Shown here: positions 1 to 6,763 of the stretch, piece after piece
Layout: the number at the start of each line of letters is the position of its first letter
Numbering within the stretch: position 1 is the first letter of the stretch
Origin: a virus
Strand: one strand, 5' to 3'
IMG/VR virus record: IMGVR_UViG_3300031951_009498
Span: 1 to 43,614 of that record
DNA: 43,614 nucleotides
Translations under genes and position numbers: made by a program
Notes under the pieces: model-generated
The model's input: the letters and a program-made list of their open reading frames with translations, nothing else
Told to the model about the DNA's origin: nothing
Databases searched by the model: none

Positions 1-148
1 GTTTTGGGTTACGGGCAATTGCTTGATGTGGTTGGGTTGTAGGGTGGTTTAGTGGTTTCAATGTGGTAGCAGTGGCAGTGGTAGTAGTCAGGCAGGTGGA
101 TGCGGTATGTTGTTTGTATTGAGAAAGGAATTAAGGGGATTATGTAGC
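1..148. other. G/T-rich edge region without a recognisable gene
   Basis: The plus strand is mostly G and T, with many GGT, GTGG and TAGTAG units, unlike the A-rich coding strands elsewhere. One frame is open from base 1 to a TAG at 40-42 and could be the last codons of a gene cut by the window edge, but 13 codons are too few to identify. The GGT/AGT pattern at 66-92 resembles Gly/Ser fibre coding sequence, yet no long frame is open. No gene is called here. Confidence 0.4.
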
Positions 149-156
149 TACATTTG
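149..156 (+). promoter_or_regulatory. candidate -7 promoter box
   Basis: TACATTTG matches the Bacteroidota -7 consensus TAnnTTTG exactly. Transcription would start near 161-164, at the first of the four 10-bp repeats, and read into the zinc-ribbon gene at 203. No TTG lies at the usual -33 distance; the nearest, at 119-121, is 27 bases away. The -35-type half is therefore missing and the call is tentative. Confidence 0.35.
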
Positions 157-160
157 GATA

Positions 161-200
161 TTATCGTAACAAATCGTAACTTAGCGTAACAAATCGTAAC
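161..200 (+). repeat. four 10-bp tandem direct repeats, CGTAAC core
   Basis: Four consecutive decamers, 161-170, 171-180, 181-190 and 191-200, each end in CGTAAC, with variable first four bases (TTAT, AAAT, TTAG, AAAT). The core therefore recurs once per DNA helical turn on the same face. The array lies between a candidate -7 box (149-156) and the ATG at 203, where an operator or a 5' leader element would sit. A repressor or activator binding site is the simplest reading; an origin iteron is the alternative. Confidence 0.75.
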
Positions 201-202
201 AC

Positions 203-484
203 ATGATTAAGAAAAAAGAAAACTGCGAATATTGCGGTGAAAAAATGGAAAGCAAAACAGCCAAAAAAAGGTTTTGTTCTGACAAGTGTAGAGTTTATTT
301 TAGCAGAGAATCAAAAAACGCGCCCATTATCGCAGAAACGGCTAAAATTTCGATTAAAATAGAAAAGCCGATAAATACTATTAAAACACTAGAAACGCAA
401 AAAAACGAGCTTGTAATTGAAAAAATAGAAAAGAAAAGCTCATATGATCCATTTAGTAACCCAAGATTTAAAAATAAATTATAA
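203..484 (+). CDS. small zinc-ribbon protein
   Basis: A 93-residue protein. Its N-terminus carries a treble-clef or zinc-ribbon-like cysteine set, C8-x2-C11 and C25-x3-C29, with the local pattern FCSDKCR seen in many small phage and bacterial zinc-binding proteins. The rest, from about residue 40, is Lys/Ile/Glu rich and probably poorly structured. Such proteins may bind DNA or RNA, but no specific role can be assigned. The gene starts two bases after the CGTAAC repeat array, so it may be regulated by whatever binds there. It converges on the leftward NinG operon, with a hairpin immediately after its stop. Confidence 0.7.
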   Translation: MIKKKENCEYCGEKMESKTAKKRFCSDKCRVYFSRESKNAPIIAETAKISIKIEKPINTIKTLETQKNELVIEKIEKKSSYDPFSNPRFKNKL

Positions 485-512
485 AAAACCCCCGTTATAA
501 AAATAACAGGGG
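483..512 (-). terminator. hairpin terminator for the leftward operon
   Basis: An inverted repeat pairs CCCC-C-GTTAT (489-498) with ATAAC-A-GGGG (503-512), with one C/A mismatch and a four-base loop. Read on the minus strand, the hairpin is followed by six T residues (488-483), which makes a good intrinsic terminator for the NinG operon ending at 573. On the plus strand there is no T-run, so it would end the 203-484 transcript less efficiently. Confidence 0.7.
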
Positions 513-572
513 CTTCAACTAAAATTTAAACAAAAAAACACAGAACAGTGTAAAATTAATTGTTTTTTTTAA

Positions 573-1112
573 TTATTTTATAAATTTCTTTTTTACCAAA
601 TCTAATTTTGACCTATATTCAATAATTAGGCTTTTAAGCTCATCTTTTGTAGGTTTTGCCACCTGTCTTGCTAATTCTTGAAGGTATTCTACCGTACCCG
701 GCCTTTCCTCGTCTAATTTTTTAGCATAAACGTCCAAATTACCAGATAAAAATACATTATCGTGTTCCGATTGTGGCTTACAATTTGCCTCAAGCCACCT
801 TGTTCCTAAATTAGCTCTTGGAATAAAGTGTCCATTTTGAATTTTCGTCCATTCAATCTTTTTACCCGATGTAAAACATTCAACTATGCCTTCTTTGTTT
901 GCATATTTGCATCTTATGTATTGGCTAAATACATGGTCAAGATCTTGTACTAAATTTTGAAAACTTTCTCCATCTTCTTCATATTCTTCCATTCTTTTTT
1001 GCGTAGAATGTATAGTAGCGCATTGTTTACACATTTTTTTAGAAAAATGATAATCAAGTCTGCCGCAATTAATACAACGTTTCTTTTTTACTATTATTGT
1101 TGAGTTCCTCAT
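573..1112 (-). CDS. ninG: NinG/Rap-family recombination endonuclease
   Basis: A 179-residue protein of the lambda NinG (Rap) family, a Holliday-junction and branched-DNA endonuclease that supports phage recombination. The N-terminus has a zinc-binding set C13-x2-C16 and C28-x2-C31. The central block, residues about 108-143, contains the family pattern NGHFIPR...R...NCKPQ...HDN, which includes conserved His and Asn residues. The C-terminus is a helical tail. It is the last gene of the leftward operon; its ATG follows the stop of the 42-residue membrane peptide with no gap. A hairpin with a T-run lies about 60 bases downstream. Family assignment is firm; activity is inferred. Confidence 0.88.
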   Translation of the reverse strand: MRNSTIIVKKKRCINCGRLDYHFSKKMCKQCATIHSTQKRMEEYEEDGESFQNLVQDLDHVFSQYIRCKYANKEGIVECFTSGKKIEWTKIQNGHFIPRANLGTRWLEANCKPQSEHDNVFLSGNLDVYAKKLDEERPGTVEYLQELARQVAKPTKDELKSLIIEYRSKLDLVKKKFIK

Positions 1113-1241
1113 TTATAAATATTTTAAGCATAATCTTTTAATTTCAAAATATAAATGTGCAGTTAAGTAAATGCAAATTCCCAAAGGAACGCTAATTAGA
1201 AAAAACTTTAGCAATTCGTAAATAAATGTTAATTGTTTCAT
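1113..1241 (-). CDS. 42-residue membrane peptide
   Basis: A short frame runs from ATG (complement of 1239-1241) to TAA (complement of 1113-1115). The peptide begins MKQLTFIYELLKFFLISV and continues with a hydrophobic stretch of about 20 residues (11-32), then a basic tail (KRLCLKYL). This pattern suits a single transmembrane helix. The frame sits exactly between its neighbours: three bases after the stop of the 1245-1499 gene and directly abutting the ATG of ninG. It would fill the only gap in the operon. No homologue is recognised. Small phage membrane peptides can act in exclusion, lysis timing or inhibition of host functions, but nothing here selects among these. Confidence 0.6.
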   Translation of the reverse strand: MKQLTFIYELLKFFLISVPLGICIYLTAHLYFEIKRLCLKYL

Positions 1242-1244
1242 AGG

Positions 1245-1499
1245 TTATTTGTTTTGGTTAAGTATTTGTTCTTTTACCAATTTAGCACCATACATAGCAG
1301 CTTTAAAGTAAAATGATTTATAAGGGTCTATTGTTGAAACCCTTATATGCTCTAATAGTTCTTTCTCTATCTCCTCATCACTTGGTAGTTCTATTGGTTT
1401 TAGTCTATCAATAACATCTTGCATTGGACAATCACTCCAGCTTATTATAGCATTTCTTAATTGTTTTTCTGTTAATAGGTATATTTTCATTGTTTTCAT
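1245..1499 (-). CDS. hypothetical 84-residue protein, first gene of leftward operon
   Basis: The family is not recognised. The protein is mixed alpha/beta-looking and acidic in the middle (about residues 38-50, LPSDEEIEKELLEH). A second in-frame ATG at residue 4 (1488-1490) is possible, because the predicted transcript start (near 1507) leaves almost no leader before the first ATG. It heads the leftward operon with the membrane peptide and ninG, so it is probably an early-expressed accessory protein. Related short proteins with a DEE-rich helix are common in Bacteroidota phage early regions, but I cannot name a function. Confidence 0.65.
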   Translation of the reverse strand: MKTMKIYLLTEKQLRNAIISWSDCPMQDVIDRLKPIELPSDEEIEKELLEHIRVSTIDPYKSFYFKAAMYGAKLVKEQILNQNK

Positions 1500-1602
1500 A
1501 AAAATAATTTTAACAAAAGTAATTAATTTAATTTATTAACAAAAAAAAGTTTTGGAATTTGAAATAAATACTTTTACTTTGTCCTGTAAACAACTAAAAT
1601 TT
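1500..1602. promoter_or_regulatory. divergent promoter region between leftward and rightward early genes
   Basis: On the minus strand, TACTTTTG (complement of 1514-1521) matches TAnnTTTG, with TTG (complement of 1540-1542) 18 bases upstream, so it should drive the leftward operon. On the plus strand, TTG at 1552-1554 precedes a near-match TACTTTG (1575-1581) by 20 bases and would start transcription just before the ATG at 1603. The region is very AT-rich. The HTH protein encoded beside it is the natural candidate regulator of both promoters, which resembles an early genetic switch. The plus-strand box is imperfect. Confidence 0.5.
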
Positions 1603-1809
1603 ATGGAAAAACGAACTACTTATGACGCAAGAGATGCGATCTTACTGCATTTGGATGAAATCGAGAGAAATCTTTCTTGGTTGTCTGAAAAGACTGAAAT
1701 ACCCTACCCGACATTATATTCGGTATTTAAACAAAAGCACTTTGCTTTATCTGAAAAGAATTTAACAAAGATTAATTCTGTTTTAAACAAAGATTTTCAA
1801 ATTAATTAA
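1603..1809 (+). CDS. small HTH DNA-binding regulator
   Basis: A 68-residue protein. Residues about 18-52 (LSWLSEKTEIPYPTLYSVFKQK, in two parts) form a Cro/XRE-like helix-turn-helix: the first helix, a turn at IPYP, then the recognition helix TLYSVFKQK. It is likely a Cro-like or repressor-like regulator of the divergent promoter region directly upstream. I chose the ATG at 1603 over the TTG at 1552, which is in frame but would add 17 residues outside the HTH and overlap the predicted promoter. The gene is followed ten bases later by the replication initiator, so the two may be co-expressed. Confidence 0.75.
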   Translation: MEKRTTYDARDAILLHLDEIERNLSWLSEKTEIPYPTLYSVFKQKHFALSEKNLTKINSVLNKDFQIN

Positions 1810-1819
1810 TAAGACTAAA

Positions 1820-2581
1820 ATGGCTAAAAGATTCACTGACACAGAGAAGTGGAAAAAACCTTTCATAAGGGGCTTACAAGGTCCTTACAAGCTCCTTTGG
1901 CTATACATTTGTGATGATTGTGATCATGCAGGTGTGTGGCAAGTAGATTTAGAGGTAGCTTCAATAAGAATAGGCGAACCTTTATGTTTACCAAAAGCAA
2001 TTGAATCTTTTGGAGATAAGATTGTAATTTTTGATAATGGACACAAATGGTTTATACCTTCTTTTTTAGAATTTCAGTACCCTAGTGGACTTAATCCAGA
2101 CAATAGAGCGCATAGTAGTATCATCTTTTTGCTTGAAAAATACAATTTAAGAAAAATACAAAATAAGCCCCTTACAAGCCCCTTACAAGGACGTAAGGAT
2201 ATGGATATGGTTAAGGATATGGATAAGGATAAGGATAAAGAAGGAAAAATTGAAAAAATTAAAATGATTTTTACAGGAATTGAAATTGAGGAAGCGTGGG
2301 ATTCTTGGAAAGAGTTTAAGCAAGCACAATACAAGTTCAAGTATAAAACTTTAAAAAGCGAACAAGCTGCTTTTGATGAACTTGTTCAATTGTCCGGAAG
2401 TAATGTGCAAACAGCTATTCAAATCATAAATCAATCTATGGCTAAAGGGTGGAAAGGATTGTTTGCATTGAAAAGCGAGCCGACAAGTGGGGTAGTTAGA
2501 CAAAAAAGTTGGTACGAACAAGATTTAGAAAACAAAAGGAAGGCATTTAAACCCATAGAACAACATGATAACAATATTTAA
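1820..2581 (+). CDS. replication initiator / DnaD-like helicase-loader protein
   Basis: A 253-residue protein with the layout of phage replisome organisers. An N-terminal winged-helix-like domain (residues about 1-100) starts MAKRFTDTEKWKKPF, a form common in Bacteroidota phage replication proteins. A variable charged linker follows (about 115-150) with a short KDMDKDKDKE repeat. The C-terminal helical domain (about 155-225) ends in NQSMAKGWKGLFAL, resembling the IxxxIxxxWKGLF end of DnaD/DnaB-loader domains. It lies directly upstream of the primase-helicase, with a 17-base overlap. Two pairs of CTTACAAG repeats lie within this gene and suggest that the origin is internal to it. The exact family name is uncertain. 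Confidence 0.72.
   Translation: MAKRFTDTEKWKKPFIRGLQGPYKLLWLYICDDCDHAGVWQVDLEVASIRIGEPLCLPKAIESFGDKIVIFDNGHKWFIPSFLEFQYPSGLNPDNRAHSSIIFLLEKYNLRKIQNKPLTSPLQGRKDMDMVKDMDKDKDKEGKIEKIKMIFTGIEIEEAWDSWKEFKQAQYKFKYKTLKSEQAAFDELVQLSGSNVQTAIQIINQSMAKGWKGLFALKSEPTSGVVRQKSWYEQDLENKRKAFKPIEQHDNNI
1873..1891 (+). repeat. candidate origin iteron pair 1
   Basis: CTTACAAG occurs at 1873-1880 and 1884-1891, with starts 11 bases apart. The same octamer pair, with the same 11-base spacing, recurs at 2171-2189 in a different reading frame. See the second pair for interpretation. Confidence 0.55.
2171..2199 (+). repeat. candidate origin iteron pair 2 with inverted half-site
   Basis: CTTACAAG occurs at 2171-2178 and 2182-2189. 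A partial inverted copy, GTAAGG, follows at 2193-2198. Next comes a purine-rich, low-complexity stretch of GATATG and GGATAA units (about 2197-2260) and an A-rich tract, which could be the easily melted part of an origin. The position, in the linker-coding part of the initiator gene, matches the origin placement known for lambda O and other phage initiators. The origin assignment is inference. Confidence 0.5.
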
Positions 2582-4421
2582 AAATATTTATTCTAAAGAA
2601 CCCAACTATGTAACTTTAGAATACGCTTTAAATCGCATTAGGGAGGGCAAGAGTCGATTATCTGTGTCCGAGATAAGGAATACCATCGATAAAGAAAAAT
2701 CTGCCAATTTAAAGAAGAATTTGCCCTCTGTGTGCTTTTCTGGAAAATTTGGTGCTGAAAGAAAGGATTCTGACCTAATTGAGCATAGCGGGTACATAGT
2801 CTTGGATTTTGATAATATTTTTGAGTTGAGGGATCGTCAAACCGATATAATCAGCAATAAATTTGTTTACGCTTGTTGGGTTAGCCCATCAGGTAATGGA
2901 TTGAAGGCTTTGATTAAAATTGCAGATGGCACTAAGCATAGAGAGCATTTTCAAGCATTGCAGGATATATTTCCTGATATTGACAAGAGTGGCATCAATC
3001 CAAGTAGAGTTTGTTATGAAAGCTATGATCCGGATATTTATATCAACGAAAAAGCTCAAGTTTTTAAAACCATAAAAAAGACTGAAAAGATTGTTGTCTA
3101 TGAAAAAACCGATGATGATGATAAGATTTTTAAGAAACTTTTAACTTGGCTATCTAACAAAAACGAAGCATTTGTAACCGGAGAAAGAAACAATTTTATC
3201 TTCAAATTAGCATCTGCTTGTTGTCGATATGGAATTGATGAGATTACCGCTAATTCTATGATTAATAATGAATTTTTAAGTAATTCAGAGTTTACAAAAA
3301 GGGAATCAGATAATGCTATTTCATCAGCTTACAGAACAAATAGAGGTAGATTTGGAAGTGCTTCATTTGATAAGGAAGTTTTAATTGATAAAACGTCTAG
3401 GCTAGAAGTTAAAGTAGAAAATGGGATTATTGATGAAGATGGAAGATTGAACGATGTGATTTATGGAATTGATGTAAAAGAACAAGCACTTGAATTGTAT
3501 GAGCAAGGTTATGCAGCAGTAAACGGCATCAATGTAAAAGAAATGGACTTTGCATTTAAGCCAAAGAAAGGTGAAATAACCGTATTAACAGGTATAGGAA
3601 ACTATGGTAAATCTTCTTGGAAAAAGTGGTATCAAGCTATGCGTATTTTACTTTACGGAGAGAAGTTTGCTACATTTTCTCCTGAAGATAATCCACCAGA
3701 AGAATATTATCACGATTTTGTAGAGATTTTACTTGGTTGTGATTGCACTCCTGCAAATCCAAACAGACCTTCAAGACAAATTTATGAATACACATACGAT
3801 TTCGTTTGCAAGCACATTTTCTATGTTTATCCAAAAAATGTAACACCTACACCGCAGTATATTATGGAAGTTTTCTTGCAATTAATTGTTAAAGAAAATG
3901 TTGATGGTGTTGATATTGATCCATTCAATCAGCTAGCAAATAATTATCAAAATTTTGGTGGAAGGGATAAATATCTTGAATGGGTTTTGTCTTTATTTTC
4001 TAGATTTTCACAAACAAATAATGTTTACTTTTGGATAATTGCGCATCCTGTTAAAATGCAAAAAGCAACAGATGGAAACTATCCTTGTCCCGATGTTTTT
4101 GACATTGCTGATGGAGCATTATGGAATAATAAACTAGATAATATTTTAGTTTATCATAGACCATTTGGACAAACCGATCCACAAAATCCAACTTGCGAAT
4201 TTCATAGTAAAAAAATTCGTAGACAAAAAGTTGTCGGTAAAAAAGGTTTTTTTGTATTTGAAATGCTATTTAAAACTAGAAGATTCTTTTTTAATGGTTC
4301 AGACCCTATGCAAAAGGTTATGAATGAAAAAAATATAACTTTTAAAACCGAATCTACAAGAGAATTACAGCAAGGTTGGGTGCCTTATAATGATGAAAAC
4401 GGAGAAGAAATAATTTTTTAA
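2565..4421 (+). CDS. BT4734/VirE_N-type primase-helicase
   Basis: A 618-residue replication protein. Residues 1-170 match the BT4734-like (VirE_N) domain: LPSVCFSGKF, then GYIVLDFDN and WVSPSGNGLKALIKI. Residues about 185-265 look like a primase C-terminal helical domain (GERNNFIFKLASACCRYGI). From about 325 there is a RecA-fold, DnaB-like ATPase with Walker A GIGNYGKS (343-350; K349 and S350) and a Walker B-like VDIDPFNQL (449-457). It probably unwinds DNA at the phage fork. Whether it makes primers is not shown by the sequence. Its ATG overlaps the initiator gene by 17 bases, so the two are translationally coupled and likely partners. Confidence 0.85.
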   Translation: MITIFKNIYSKEPNYVTLEYALNRIREGKSRLSVSEIRNTIDKEKSANLKKNLPSVCFSGKFGAERKDSDLIEHSGYIVLDFDNIFELRDRQTDIISNKFVYACWVSPSGNGLKALIKIADGTKHREHFQALQDIFPDIDKSGINPSRVCYESYDPDIYINEKAQVFKTIKKTEKIVVYEKTDDDDKIFKKLLTWLSNKNEAFVTGERNNFIFKLASACCRYGIDEITANSMINNEFLSNSEFTKRESDNAISSAYRTNRGRFGSASFDKEVLIDKTSRLEVKVENGIIDEDGRLNDVIYGIDVKEQALELYEQGYAAVNGINVKEMDFAFKPKKGEITVLTGIGNYGKSSWKKWYQAMRILLYGEKFATFSPEDNPPEEYYHDFVEILLGCDCTPANPNRPSRQIYEYTYDFVCKHIFYVYPKNVTPTPQYIMEVFLQLIVKENVDGVDIDPFNQLANNYQNFGGRDKYLEWVLSLFSRFSQTNNVYFWIIAHPVKMQKATDGNYPCPDVFDIADGALWNNKLDNILVYHRPFGQTDPQNPTCEFHSKKIRRQKVVGKKGFFVFEMLFKTRRFFFNGSDPMQKVMNEKNITFKTESTRELQQGWVPYNDENGEEIIF

Positions 4422-4437
4422 CAATAAACAATAAACA

Positions 4438-4827
4438 ATGATTAAAATGCAAGTAATCGGCTATTTAGGTCAAGACGCAATAGTCAATACCGTAAATGGC
4501 AAAACAGTTATTAATTTTTCAGTAGCACATTCTGAAAAGTATAAAAACAAAGACGGAATTGAAGTAGATAAATCAGTATGGGTTAGTGCTGCGTATTGGA
4601 CAGACAGAGTAAATGTGGCTATGTATTTAAAAAAGGGAACACAGGTTTATTTAGAAGGTTCTCCTGAAGCAAAAACTTATACAAATAAAAATAATGAGGT
4701 AATACCACAATTACAAATAAGAGTTGCTTCATTAAACTTATTGTCAAGTTTAAAAACACAAGGAACAGGACAAGATTTTTTAACGCAGCCTAATGGATTT
4801 GAAACAAACGATATACCTTCATTCTAA
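4438..4827 (+). CDS. ssb: single-stranded DNA-binding protein
   Basis: A 129-residue SSB with an OB fold. The strands are recognisable in MQVIGYLGQDA, the block from VINFSVAHSEKY through VDKSVWVSAAYW, and the GTQVYLEGSPE loop. The family Trp in the W-V/I-S/R-x-x-x-W/F pattern is present. The C-terminal tip NDIPSF resembles the acidic DDDIPF tail that binds partner proteins, although it is less acidic. It coats ssDNA during replication and recombination. It sits 16 bases after the primase-helicase and overlaps the next gene by one base (TAATG). Confidence 0.93.
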   Translation: MIKMQVIGYLGQDAIVNTVNGKTVINFSVAHSEKYKNKDGIEVDKSVWVSAAYWTDRVNVAMYLKKGTQVYLEGSPEAKTYTNKNNEVIPQLQIRVASLNLLSSLKTQGTGQDFLTQPNGFETNDIPSF

Positions 4828-5048
4828 TGCATATTCACGAATTAAATAACGTAATATATGTCGAAACTCCACTCGGATATGGCAAAGCAATCGCATGGAT
4901 TGACTACGGATCAGAACTCAACACTGTTTGGAAAGTTGTATTACACGACAGCGGCATCGTCAGGAACTTTTATGACACCGACATCATCGTATTGCCAAAC
5001 AAAATGGATGGCGGATCATACGATAAGAATTATTTTAAAAACAAATAA
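4827..5048 (+). CDS. hypothetical 73-residue protein
   Basis: A short beta-rich protein: VIYVETPLGYGKAIAWIDYG, then NTVWKVVLHDSG. The arrangement YVETxLGYGxAxxxIDYG..NTxWxVxL resembles small hypothetical proteins seen downstream of ssb in Bacteroidota phages, but I know no function. The start codon overlaps the ssb stop (TAATG), which supports this frame over the frame-shifted 4858-5052 alternative. It belongs to the early rightward operon. Confidence 0.7.
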   Translation: MHIHELNNVIYVETPLGYGKAIAWIDYGSELNTVWKVVLHDSGIVRNFYDTDIIVLPNKMDGGSYDKNYFKNK

Positions 5049-5058
5049 ATAAAAACAA

Positions 5059-5289
5059 ATGACACATTTAATGGAAGTGGCTCCAGATTATTTTAAACAA
5101 GTTGAAAATGTTGTTAAAAACTACATTTTAGTAAAAAACGTAAGACCATATGATCATGGCGATACTCTTGTTTTGCAAGATGCCACTAATACAAAAAGCG
5201 AATTATTATTAACAATTACGTCTGTTGATAAGAATGTAAATGGCTTAAAATCAGATTATTGTATTCTATCATTTAAATTAATATCTTAA
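5059..5289 (+). CDS. DUF3850-like (ASCH/PUA-fold) protein
   Basis: A 76-residue protein. The order of elements follows the DUF3850 family: a first strand and helix with PDYFKQV, then VKNVRPYDHGDTLVLQDA (corresponding to the family's FEIRxNDRxFxVGDxLxLxE), and a last strand ending GLKSDYCILSFKL (family GLxxGYVxLxF). DUF3850 proteins have an ASCH/PUA-like fold that is thought to bind RNA or modified nucleotides. No substrate is established. Two bases separate it from the next gene, in an operon of small accessory genes. Confidence 0.62.
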   Translation: MTHLMEVAPDYFKQVENVVKNYILVKNVRPYDHGDTLVLQDATNTKSELLLTITSVDKNVNGLKSDYCILSFKLIS

Positions 5290-5290
5290 T

Positions 5291-5566
5291 ATGAATAAAA
5301 AAACTGCATTAATTAAATCCTTATTAAAAGGAGATGTTATAAATGTGTTAAATTCTATAAAATTAACCGGATATAGCAACCCTGCAAGGGAAATGACAAG
5401 AGAAATAGAGAAACCTTTTTGTTGTACAGTTACACGAATAAAAAGAGAAAGTGTAGACCAATTTGGCAACTATGTTATGTGGTATGACTACAAACTTGAT
5501 AAAAACAAGCCAGAAAATAGAGAAGGAATTAAAAAAATGTTAGATTACATCAAAAATAAAAATTAA
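5291..5566 (+). CDS. phage helix-turn-helix protein (HTH_39-like)
   Basis: A 91-residue protein. Residues 4-45 (ALIKSLLKGDVINVLNSI, then LTGYSNPAREMTREIEKPF) match the layout of the short winged-helix domain found in many phage proteins, whose consensus is ILxxLLxGxxxTxxxAxxxxGxxxxxxRIxxLRxxG. A beta wing (CCTVTRIKRESVDQFGNYVMWYDYKL) follows. It probably binds DNA, although a regulatory target cannot be named. The C-terminal Lys-rich tail is typical. It lies between the DUF3850-like gene and the co-chaperonin and is likely early-expressed. Confidence 0.6.
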   Translation: MNKKTALIKSLLKGDVINVLNSIKLTGYSNPAREMTREIEKPFCCTVTRIKRESVDQFGNYVMWYDYKLDKNKPENREGIKKMLDYIKNKN

Positions 5567-5571
5567 ATTAA

Positions 5572-5832
5572 ATGAAATTCAAGCCTTTAAACAAAAGAGT
5601 ACTAGTAAAATTAGACGAAAGTAAAAAACAAACCGAAGCGGGCATCATCTTGCCGGATTCTATCCAAAACGATTTTGCAACAGGAGTTGTAGCTGGAATT
5701 GGCAATGAGGTTTTGTTGGTTTCAGTAGATGACAGGATTATGTTCGCCCATACGGTAGGGGTAGATATTGAGGTCGATGGAGTAAATTACCGATTGATTC
5801 CCGATGAAACTTATATAGACGCAATAGTCTAA
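5572..5832 (+). CDS. GroES-type co-chaperonin
   Basis: An 86-residue GroES-fold protein, shorter than bacterial GroES (about 97). It starts LNKRVLVKLDESK, has a mobile-loop-like segment TEAGIILPDS with the hydrophobic triplet I25-I26-L27 that would contact GroEL, and ends YRLIPDETYIDAIV. Compared with host GroES, the roof hairpin around residues 45-58 is shortened, as in some phage co-chaperonins. T4 gp31 is the precedent: it replaces GroES so that the host GroEL can fold a large capsid protein. It is the last gene before a terminator and is immediately followed by a related larger protein. Confidence 0.88.
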   Translation: MKFKPLNKRVLVKLDESKKQTEAGIILPDSIQNDFATGVVAGIGNEVLLVSVDDRIMFAHTVGVDIEVDGVNYRLIPDETYIDAIV

Positions 5833-5837
5833 TTTTT

Positions 5838-5868
5838 AAATGCCTTCAAAAAATGAGGGCATTTTTAA
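5838..5868 (+). terminator. intrinsic terminator after the co-chaperonin gene
   Basis: The stem AAATGCCTTC (5838-5847) pairs with GAGGGCATTT (5855-5864) through one G-T wobble and a seven-base A-rich loop, followed by a short T-run (5862-5865). It lies six bases after the stop codon and separates the early/replication operon from the structural genes that start at 5897. Confidence 0.8.
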
Positions 5869-5896
5869 TTTTAATACTTAAAAAAAACTTAATTTT

Positions 5897-6763
5897 ATGC
5901 CAATAATGAAAGCAAAGCCAATTAATCATATATTTCTAAGTCTAGATAAGCCAATTCAAGATACAATCAAATTGGGTGATTTAGAATTATATTTAGACGG
6001 ATCTTATCGTCCAGAATGGAACGCCACTGTTGTAGGTGAGGTATACACTTTGCCAAAAAATCCAAAAGGAAATGAAGCAAAAGTGGTTTCTAAACTTAAA
6101 GAAGGCGATAAGGTGTTGTTTGATTATTCTGTTGTTGCTGAAAGAAAATTTGAATCTGATGGTGAGTACTTTACGGAAATAACAAAAGATAGTCCCTATT
6201 ATCAAAAGTTTCAAAATGGAAAAGGAGAATCTTTATTAGTGGTGGCTATGCCGGGAAAGATAACACACATATGGGTTGGAACGTATCATGATAAAAGAGG
6301 TAACTTTATTGACGGGTGTCAAGGTTCTGAACATGATATAAGTAGATGGAAATCTCAATTTAATTTTGGTAGCACGCAGTCATTCTTTTTTAAAAACTTA
6401 TTAGACACTGGTAAAAAAGATGTTTGGAAAGCAGATTATAGAGATATCTTTGCTAAAATTGAAAATGATGAATTAACAACTGTTGGAAATAGAATAATAC
6501 TTGAACCAATTGATGTAGAGATTCCAAAAGATGTAATTCAACAAATGGGTGTTGTTGATACAATTGAAGCAAAGGTGAGGTTGGGAGATAGGGCAAAAGT
6601 TTTATCTGTTCCAGATGGTGTTGATTTGAAAAAGGGCGATGTAGTTGGTTTTGAGCCTCAATTTCTTGAAAAGTATGAATATCAAAATAAACAATATTAT
6701 TTAATAAAATCCTATCGAGCTTTAGGAATTTGGGAGGAAACAAACAATGGCGTACAACATTAA
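5897..6763 (+). CDS. tandem GroES-like protein of the structural/early boundary
   Basis: A 288-residue protein. Residues about 8-105 (NHIFLSLDKPI, then ATVVGEVYTLPKNPKG and KLKEGDKVLFDYSVVAE) and about 193-284 (VGNRIILEPIDVEIPK, AKVLSVPDG, LKKGDVVGFEPQ, YYLIKSYRALGIWE) each follow the GroES strand order: an R-I/V-L/I start, G/K-x-V-hydrophobic, then KxGDxVxF and a final IxLAI-like strand. The middle, about 110-190, is unique and contains HIWVGTYHDKRGNFIDGC. Two GroES-type beta barrels in one chain suggest a chaperonin cofactor or a structural protein built from that fold. It follows the true GroES and overlaps the next structural gene by 17 bases. A second ATG at 5906 is possible. Confidence 0.55.
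   Translation: MPIMKAKPINHIFLSLDKPIQDTIKLGDLELYLDGSYRPEWNATVVGEVYTLPKNPKGNEAKVVSKLKEGDKVLFDYSVVAERKFESDGEYFTEITKDSPYYQKFQNGKGESLLVVAMPGKITHIWVGTYHDKRGNFIDGCQGSEHDISRWKSQFNFGSTQSFFFKNLLDTGKKDVWKADYRDIFAKIENDELTTVGNRIILEPIDVEIPKDVIQQMGVVDTIEAKVRLGDRAKVLSVPDGVDLKKGDVVGFEPQFLEKYEYQNKQYYLIKSYRALGIWEETNNGVQH

Noticed and set aside
1552-1602. Upstream TTG start for the HTH gene
   Set aside because: It adds 17 residues outside the HTH and would place the start inside the predicted promoter; the ATG at 1603 fits better.
4858-5052. 64-residue frame overlapping the gene after ssb
   Set aside because: The 4827-5048 frame is coupled to ssb by TAATG and has coherent strands; the alternative has neither.
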